From positions 1-8,449 of the forward strand of contig CAKZKB010000364.1 in assembly GCA_937121005.1 (NCBI GenBank): 8,449 nt of DNA, read 5' to 3'. Positions 5,025 through 8,449 of this stretch are shown in pieces; the stretch's first letter is position 1; each line of letters opens with the position of its first letter. This stretch comes from an uncultured cyanobacterium (GTDB lineage Bacteria > Cyanobacteriota > Cyanobacteriia > Cyanobacteriales > Geitlerinemataceae). The notes under the pieces were generated by a model that was given only the letters and a program-made list of their open reading frames with translations, ran no database searches and was not told the origin of the DNA. Made by a program: the position numbers and the translations under genes.

Positions 5025-7214
5025 TTAATCTACGACTTCGATCGTGGCCGCGATCGCGGCCAGTTGGGTGCTATCGACCGCGCGAACCGAACGATTTAAA
5101 GCCACACCCGACCGCGTGGTACGATCGAGATCGCCTAAGAGATCCTCCATCACCGCAACGGGTTCGTCTTCAGCTAACGGCAGGGGATCTCCCGATCGCG
5201 TTCCCCGACTTCCGGCGATCCGCTGCAACCCGCGCAGGGCGTTGCGGAGCGGTTCCGTACTCGCCAGTACCAACAATTCAAAAAATCCAGCCGGGGGACG
5301 GACGACAAACTGGAACCCGCCTTGGGGATCGGGAACGGTGAGGGTTTGTCCGGCTTCGACTAGGGCTGCATCTTCCGGCGCGTCCCAGTCGTTAGGAAAG
5401 AGTACCACGAGGTCGCCGTTGCTGCCGATGGCCAAAACACCGATATAGAGGTTGCGGGTTTCGTCGTTGCGGACGCGCACTTGAATGGTGGTACCGGGAG
5501 AAAACTGGGGCGTAGCAACGGTTTCGGGAAGAATTCCGGCTTCGATCGCCCCTCGAGATCCGACGCGATCGCCCCCCGATCCGTCCACTGCTTCCACGAT
5601 CGCGTTGACGCGCAAGCTGGAGGTTTCGCTGTTGACGATCGCCTTGAGAATGCGTCCGGCGAGTAACATTTTCAGCCGGGGTCGCAACCGACGGACGGCG
5701 GTATTCAGGTCTTCCTCGGGACGGCCGAAGGTATCGGGAATGGGGTCGAGGGTGCGAGAAAACAAGCCAAAACTGCCAACAGCAATGCCTTCGGCGGCGG
5801 TTGTCGCCCGCCCCAACAGACAGTCGGCGGTGTCGTCGGCCACCTGGACGCGATCGACCTGGGATAGCAGCGATCGCGCGGTTGCTACGTCTCCCACTGC
5901 CCGATCGACTCCCACGCGCAGGCTGAGATCGGCGGGGACCGCAAACAGGCAGTCGCGCAACAAGACTCCACTTGCGCCCCGAGTTCGCGATCGCACGATA
6001 CCGCGTCCAACTAACCCTTGGCGATCGGTTTGTTCTACTTCGCCGATGGTTCGTCCTTGCCGATCGATGAGGTTAAAAATGGCTCCGGTTTGAAAGGCGA
6101 CCAAACTTTGAGACGACACGCCACCCAACCAAAATTCTACCCGATCTTCGCCACTCAACAAAACACCTTCGGCAGTGGGGACTTGGGGAACGGTTAAATA
6201 GATGGGTTGGCCATCGACATTGCTATCGGGGGCGACGGTCAAATCGGGTAACTGATCGATACCGGAAGCCCCGGATACGTCTTGCGTGCGTCGCGCTAAA
6301 TTGTTGAAGGTCGATCGCAGGGATTCTTCGCTCGCTTGCTGCCATAAATAGCGCGTCAAGGCGTAGGTAAACGCACCGGAATAAAACCGTCCGTCTCCTT
6401 CACCAAAGGAGGCATCGGCCGCCCACTGATCGATTTGCGCCGAACCGATAACGGCTCCTTTTGCTGCCCCTGCTTGTCGCATTTGTTGCAGGCGATCGGG
6501 AGGGATATTCAAGCGCGATCGCCATTGTTCTTGATAGTTTAACTCCTGGGGATGCACGCCCACAGCACCATCGCCATATCGGGACGATCGCGCGATCGTC
6601 CCTTCATACTGGAGCGATCGCAATCGCAAATCGCCGCGCACGCCACCGGAATGGCAGCTATCAAAAATGGCGGTTACGTTCTCAGTTTGCAGGGCAGAGA
6701 GTAGCAGAAATAAAGTTTTTCCAGTAATATCTTTAGCGGGGGCTTCGTAGTCGGTGCTGTCGCGGCCGTCAAAGGGGACGATCGTCCCTTCGTAGGGGGC
6801 AAAATCGGGTAACGGATCGGGAGATGCGACTAAAGAACCATGTCCCGAAAAGTGGAAAACAACCACATCTCCAGGTAGGGCTTGGTTAATTAAATGGTTT
6901 TCAAAGGCATCTAAAATATTTTGGCGCGTGGGTGGGATGCCCGAATCGTCGGCAACTGTGACAATATTGGCAGGATTAAATCCAAACCGATGCACTAACA
7001 ATTCGTACTGCATTCGCGTATCGTTGACGCAGCCGCGCAAAGCAGAAATTCCCTCGGGATATTGATTGACTCCGATTAATAATGCTAGTTTTCTGGGCGT
7101 GTTTTGCGCCAGAACTCGCCCGTAACGATCGCCCGTTCTGGCAATATCCAATTGACTCCAACCGAGGGCGGCGAGAGTCGATCCGGCAAATTGAAGGAAG
7201 TGGCGGCGTTTCAT
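5025..7214 (-). CDS. Caspase-family protease (orthocaspase/metacaspase type) with DUF4384 domain, Tat signal
   Basis: The 729-residue protein starts with a twin-arginine signal (KRRHFLQFAG, then a hydrophobic stretch and a possible cleavage near VLA-Q, residue 36), so it is predicted to be exported folded to the periplasm or outside. The p20 caspase domain spans about 41-290: strand RKLALLIGVNQYP, the His motif FHFSGHGS with H125, and the Cys motif AIFDSCHSGG with C187. Both dyad residues are present, so the enzyme should be active. Family members cut after Arg or Lys, often needing calcium. The middle (about 340-560) is not recognised. Around 570-665 is a DUF4384 domain (IQVRVRNDETRNLYIGVLAIGSNGDLVVLFPNDW is split over its first strands), common in cyanobacterial exported caspases. 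The gene starts 21 bp after the TPR gene, on the same strand, so they are probably cotranscribed. Substrates and a role in cell death are not shown by the sequence. Confidence 0.93.
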   Translation of the reverse strand: MKRRHFLQFAGSTLAALGWSQLDIARTGDRYGRVLAQNTPRKLALLIGVNQYPEGISALRGCVNDTRMQYELLVHRFGFNPANIVTVADDSGIPPTRQNILDAFENHLINQALPGDVVVFHFSGHGSLVASPDPLPDFAPYEGTIVPFDGRDSTDYEAPAKDITGKTLFLLLSALQTENVTAIFDSCHSGGVRGDLRLRSLQYEGTIARSSRYGDGAVGVHPQELNYQEQWRSRLNIPPDRLQQMRQAGAAKGAVIGSAQIDQWAADASFGEGDGRFYSGAFTYALTRYLWQQASEESLRSTFNNLARRTQDVSGASGIDQLPDLTVAPDSNVDGQPIYLTVPQVPTAEGVLLSGEDRVEFWLGGVSSQSLVAFQTGAIFNLIDRQGRTIGEVEQTDRQGLVGRGIVRSRTRGASGVLLRDCLFAVPADLSLRVGVDRAVGDVATARSLLSQVDRVQVADDTADCLLGRATTAAEGIAVGSFGLFSRTLDPIPDTFGRPEEDLNTAVRRLRPRLKMLLAGRILKAIVNSETSSLRVNAIVEAVDGSGGDRVGSRGAIEAGILPETVATPQFSPGTTIQVRVRNDETRNLYIGVLAIGSNGDLVVLFPNDWDAPEDAALVEAGQTLTVPDPQGGFQFVVRPPAGFFELLVLASTEPLRNALRGLQRIAGSRGTRSGDPLPLAEDEPVAVMEDLLGDLDRTTRSGVALNRSVRAVDSTQLAAIAATIEVVD

Positions 7215-7235
7215 GTTTGGGGGACAGGTAAAGGG

Positions 7236-8177
7236 TTATGGCAGGCTGTCGATTTCGGTTTGGATGCGACCTATCAAATCGCGATCGTCAGTGGCAGTGG
7301 CAATTTCTAAACTGTCTTCTAAAGTCACACGGGCAACATCGGTTTCGCCTATTTTAGCATAAGTAATGCCTAATGCGAGTAAGGTTGTGGCTTCGGCGGA
7401 GCGATCGTCGATTTCTCGGGCGATCGTCAAGGTGCGATCGAGCCACCCAATGGCGCGATTGTATTGTTGCAATTGCGAGTAAACTAGGGAAAATTTGTAG
7501 GTAATACTCGCTTCGCGGGTGCGATCGTCTAACTCGATAGCAAGGGCTAAACCTTGTTCTAGGTAACGCAAAGCGCGATCGATATCGCCAATTTCGAGAT
7601 AACTTTCGCTGAGTTCGTAGAGCGTTTCCGCGACTCTTGATAAGTTTTGGAACTCTCGCGCCAGGGTTAAACTACTTTCTAAAAATTCGATGGCGCGATT
7701 GACATTCCCCAACTCGCGATGGGTTTGTCCTAAGTAAAATAATACTTCTGTTTGAGCTTGACGGTTGCCCAGTTCTACAAACTGGTTTAAACTGGCTTGG
7801 AGAAATTCAGCAGCGCGATCGTCGTCTTGTTTGTTCTTGAAGGCACGACCAATTAAATAGAGTAGTTGGGCTTCTTGGGGACGATCGCCCAATTCTCGAT
7901 AGATTGCTAGACCTTGATTCCAGTGAGCGATCGCCGCATCCCAATCTCGATTTCGCCCTGCTTCTAGACCGTATTCTAGCAATTCTTCAGCTTGCGTTGT
8001 GGTTTGTGCCATTACTGGAAGTGGCGACAAACTCGATGCCAAAAGAGGGGCGATCGTCCCTGTAAGCATAGCGGTTGCGAGTAACAACGAACACCCCTCA
8101 CCCCAAACCCCGCTCCCCAGGAAGAGGGGCTTAAAGTGGTAGGTTAAGTTGAGAGGATCGAACTGACGTTGCTTCAT
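7236..8177 (-). CDS. Exported TPR-repeat protein
   Basis: The 313-residue protein has a hydrophobic segment at about 30-50 and a likely signal-peptide site near PVMA-Q (about residue 57), so the mature part should be outside the cytoplasm. Six TPR units of about 40 residues follow from about 60 to 310, with regular motifs such as LGDRPQEAQLLYLIGRAF, ELGNVNRAIEFLESSLTLA and EIGDIDRALRYLEQGLALA. TPR arrays of this spacing bind peptides or partner proteins. It is the first gene before the caspase, 21 bp apart, so the caspase is a natural candidate partner or client (inference). The part coding for residues about 15-29 has the composition of a dispersed G/C-rich intergenic repeat, so the long n-region is odd. 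An internal ATG (M37, 8067-8069) is an alternative start but would shorten the hydrophobic core. ATG 8175-8177 is kept. Confidence 0.88.
   Translation of the reverse strand: MKQRQFDPLNLTYHFKPLFLGSGVWGEGCSLLLATAMLTGTIAPLLASSLSPLPVMAQTTTQAEELLEYGLEAGRNRDWDAAIAHWNQGLAIYRELGDRPQEAQLLYLIGRAFKNKQDDDRAAEFLQASLNQFVELGNRQAQTEVLFYLGQTHRELGNVNRAIEFLESSLTLAREFQNLSRVAETLYELSESYLEIGDIDRALRYLEQGLALAIELDDRTREASITYKFSLVYSQLQQYNRAIGWLDRTLTIAREIDDRSAEATTLLALGITYAKIGETDVARVTLEDSLEIATATDDRDLIGRIQTEIDSLP
8095..8132. repeat. G/C-rich dispersed-type repeat inside the start of the TPR gene
   Basis: CCCTCACCCCAAACCCCGC followed by TCCCCAGGAAGAGGGGCTT has the form of the CCCTCACCCC-AACCCC-CTCTCCC repeats that I know from between genes in cyanobacteria. 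In the minus frame it encodes KPLFLGSGVWGEG, a peptide style typical of such repeats when translated. Only one copy is in the window, so the call rests on family memory. Confidence 0.45.
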
Positions 8178-8449
8178 GGCGATTCTGCTACCGATCGCGG
8201 CGAGATGGCAGTATCTTCTCCAGACGTTAACCGTATTCTAGCGGCTGGCGATCGCGATCGCGCTGTCGTTACCATTTTGGAAACCGGGTGAGGAACCTTC
8301 TCGGCGATGTTATTTTTTGTGTTCTACTTCGATAAGCGTGTGGCAAAATCGGGATAGCCAGAAAAGGGACATTTACAGGTCAATTCCGGTAAGGTAATAA
8401 CGAACCACGAGCAACGAGAGGGGAGTTGGGGGATTGGGGGATTGGGGGG
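8178..8449. other. Upstream region of the TPR-caspase operon, no gene recognised
   Basis: This stretch should hold the operon promoter on the minus strand. TAGAAT (8235-8240 on the minus strand) is a possible -10 box about 58 bases before the ATG, without a matching -35. A 28-codon plus-strand frame (8205-8291) has no recognisable content. Two overlapping HIP1 octamers lie near 8248-8261. The right end turns into a G-rich tandem repeat. Confidence 0.45.
8426..8449 (+). repeat. TTGGGGGA tandem repeat cut by the window edge
   Basis: Three consecutive 8-base units TTGGGGGA (the last ending in GG) run to the edge, preceded by GAGAGGGGAG. Such iterated stretches occur between genes in filamentous cyanobacteria. 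Four G-runs of at least four bases in about 30 bases could also form a G-quadruplex. The full length cannot be seen. Confidence 0.6.

Noticed and set aside
5020..5034. CGTAG-TTAAT-CTACG hairpin at the caspase stop as a terminator
   Set aside because: The stem is only five base pairs and no T-run follows in the direction of transcription.
8205..8291. 28-codon plus-strand frame starting ATG-GCA
   Set aside because: It is very short, partly made of HIP1 sites, has no ribosome-binding site and no recognisable content.

Overview
The window looks like a piece of a filamentous cyanobacterial chromosome. The octamer GCGATCGC (HIP1) and its GATCG core recur throughout. Several short dispersed repeats that I associate with cyanobacterial genomes are present: the AGAAACCCGGTTTCT palindrome, a CACCACAAAGACACAAAG tract, CCCTCACCCC-type G/C-rich repeats and TTGGGGGA iterations. 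The gene families also fit (Uma2, UPF0175/DUF3368, pentapeptide repeats, caspase with DUF4384, 40-residue TPR arrays). I cannot name the genus. No rRNA, tRNA, CRISPR array or transposase gene was seen.

Layout. The backbone is three genes on the minus strand, read from right to left. They are a secreted TPR protein (7236-8177), a Tat-exported caspase-like protease with a DUF4384 domain (5025-7214), and a protein kinase-like membrane protein with a zinc-ribbon motif (1714 to beyond the left edge). The first two are 21 bp apart and look like an operon. The third is separated from the caspase gene by a 3.2 kb islet (about 1778-4940).

The islet. Both of its edges carry the same 72-bp sequence (1706-1777 and 4941-5012, 68/72 identical by eye, same orientation). 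Each copy includes a leader, a possible -10 box and the first codons GTG-CAA-CTT of the gene after it. The simplest reading is that the caspase and kinase genes were once neighbours, and that the islet was gained between them while the spacer and kinase start were duplicated. The islet is visibly more AT-rich and has few HIP1 octamers. It holds a UPF0175/DUF3368 toxin-antitoxin-like pair (minus strand), a diverging Phd/YefM antitoxin gene followed by what looks like a decayed RelE-type toxin, a Uma2-family nuclease gene, a non-coding element with inverted ends and internal palindromes (about 3649-3769), and a DUF2934-TM-pentapeptide repeat protein (minus strand).

How the genes may work together. 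The TPR protein, caspase and kinase are plausible parts of one envelope-facing signalling or protein-turnover module, because the first two are predicted to be exported and the kinase has a transmembrane segment followed by a probably non-cytoplasmic domain. This is inference from gene order and domains only. The islet genes are typical accessory cargo and show no direct link to the backbone genes. The most useful second looks are the 72-bp duplication and the chimeric gene starts it makes, the decayed toxin beside an intact antitoxin, the palindromic element, and the dispersed repeat that appears to have become part of the TPR protein's signal peptide.
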